Source of the DNA: an uncultured Pseudomonadota bacterium
GTDB lineage: Bacteria; Pseudomonadota; Gammaproteobacteria; Burkholderiales; Methylophilaceae
Length of the DNA: 6,846 nt
Assembly: GCA_903854305.1 (NCBI GenBank)
Contig: CAINWC010000338.1
Coordinates: forward strand, 1 to 6,846
Reading direction: 5' to 3'
Shown here: positions 5,922 through 6,846 of the stretch, piece by piece
Position numbering within the stretch: the first letter of the stretch is position 1
How the letters are laid out: the number at the start of each line of letters is the position of its first letter
Position numbers and translations under genes: made by a program
The notes under the pieces: model-generated
The model's database searches: none
Seen by the model: only the letters and a program-made list of their open reading frames with translations
What the model was told of the DNA's origin: nothing

Positions 5922-6846
5922 ATGGCAGATTCAGGGTTTAGTTATTCTTTAGATGAAATCAAGCAAATGTCTGAGGACGTGCTCAAAGTCGCTAAGGCGC
6001 AAGGCGCTAGTGCGGCAGAAGCTGAGCTTAGTTTAAGTATCGGTCAAAATGTATCGGTGCGCATGGGCGAAACGGAGAATATTGAATATAACCGTGACAA
6101 GAGTATGTCGGTCACAGTGTATTTTGGGCAGCAGAAAGGCCATGCGAGTACTTCTGATTTAAGCCTGCAAGCTTTAAAAGATACAGTCGCAGCTGCTTGT
6201 AATATTGCTAAATATACCGCCAAAGATGAGTTTTGCGGATTGGCAGATGCCAAGCTAATGGCCACCGATATTTTAGATTTAGACCTACATCATCCTTGGA
6301 ATATCTCCATAGATGAAGCCGTAGAAATTGCGAAAGAGTGTGAAGCTGCGGCCTTAAACGTTGATTCAAGAATAACCAACTCCGAAGGCGCAAGCGTTTC
6401 AACAGGCACCGGTTATTTTGCTTACAGTAATAGTCACGGATTTACTGGTGGCTATTCAAGCTCAAGGCACGGGATTAGTTGCTCAGTCATTGCTGAAGCC
6501 GATGAAAACATGCAACGTGATTACTGGTATAGCACAGCGCGTGCAGCGGCCGATTTACAAGCGGCGGCAGACATTGGGCGAATAGCGGGCGAACGCACGG
6601 TGCGTAGACTCAATGCAAAAAAAATAAAAACCTGCCAAGCGCCTGTTTTATTTGAAGCGTCATTGGCCAGCGGCTTGATTTCATCGCTTATTAGCGCAAT
6701 TTCTGGTGGTAATTTATACCGTAAATCATCGTTTTTGCTTGATAGTTTAGACAAGCAAATCGCCAGCCCATTATTAAATATCTATGAAGAACCGCATCTT
6801 AAAAAGGGTTTGGCAAGTAGTCCGTTTGATAACGAAGGCGTAGCCA
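5922..6846 (+). CDS. pmbA: Metalloprotease PmbA/TldE, N-terminal part (cut by window edge)
   Basis: PmbA (TldE) partners TldD in a heteromeric metalloprotease that matures some peptide antibiotics such as microcin B17, degrades the CcdA antitoxin in E. coli and cleaves unfolded peptides. The first 308 codons are present, of about 450 usual. Conserved stretches seen are GENEYNRD-like TENIEYNRDKSMSVTVYF near 51-68, GHASTSDLS near 73-81, LDLDLHHPW near 118-126, RITNSEGASVSTG near 150-162, YSNSHGFTGGYSSSRH near 168-183, CSVIAEADENMQRDYWY near 187-203, and GGNLYRKSSFLLDSLDKQI near 262-280 with LKKGLASSPFDNEGV near 293-307. These match E. coli PmbA closely. As expected for TldE, the HEXXXH zinc motif of TldD does not appear in this part. 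ATG 5922 is chosen by homology; the preceding GAAAGATGAAAAAGTA gives only a weak ribosome binding site. Confidence 0.97.
   Translation, partial: MADSGFSYSLDEIKQMSEDVLKVAKAQGASAAEAELSLSIGQNVSVRMGETENIEYNRDKSMSVTVYFGQQKGHASTSDLSLQALKDTVAAACNIAKYTAKDEFCGLADAKLMATDILDLDLHHPWNISIDEAVEIAKECEAAALNVDSRITNSEGASVSTGTGYFAYSNSHGFTGGYSSSRHGISCSVIAEADENMQRDYWYSTARAAADLQAAADIGRIAGERTVRRLNAKKIKTCQAPVLFEASLASGLISSLISAISGGNLYRKSSFLLDSLDKQIASPLLNIYEEPHLKKGLASSPFDNEGVA

Noticed and set aside
6044..6754. Three minus-strand frames (64 to 77 codons) at the right end
   Set aside because: All are antisense to the clearly recognised pmbA coding sequence.

Overview
The window looks like chromosomal housekeeping DNA from a betaproteobacterium with moderate, somewhat AT-leaning base composition. 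The protein sequences and the gene order mog-thiL-pgpA-pncC-recA-recX-alaS, divergent from pmbA, fit a methylotroph of the Methylophilaceae (Methylotenera/Methylophilus type). That placement is an inference from sequence character and remembered synteny, not a database result.

Layout. Positions 1-4410 hold seven genes on the minus strand, transcribed right to left: mog (molybdenum cofactor), thiL (thiamine), pgpA (phosphatidylglycerol), pncC (NMN deamidase of the CinA family), recA and recX (recombination and its modulator), and the 5' end of alaS, cut by the left edge. thiL/pgpA and pgpA/pncC overlap by 17 and 22 bases, so they are probably translationally coupled. The spacers before recA and alaS are longer. 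An extended -10 promoter candidate lies just upstream of mog.

Positions 4411-5231 (about 820 bases) contain no gene I can name. They hold a terminator-like hairpin pointing toward mog, a 27-codon ORF with a good ribosome binding site, and a plus-strand frame of about 200 codons broken by three stops that may be a decayed gene. To the right, darP (yjgA) on the minus strand is divergent from pmbA (tldE) on the plus strand, which runs off the right edge. In related bacteria darP and mog are, as I recall, often close neighbours, so the 820-base stretch could be an insertion that has since eroded.

The genes do not form one pathway. They share a locus and serve cofactor supply, membrane lipid synthesis, DNA repair, translation and ribosome assembly. 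The most solid unusual observation is recX: its conserved N-terminal third is intact and open, but has no ATG, GTG or TTG start. The best-placed initiation codon is ATC, six bases after a GGAG motif. A second is a perfect in-phase 12-base triplication immediately before the alaS start codon. I found no CRISPR array, tRNA, rRNA, intact transposase, defence system or other convincing new system.
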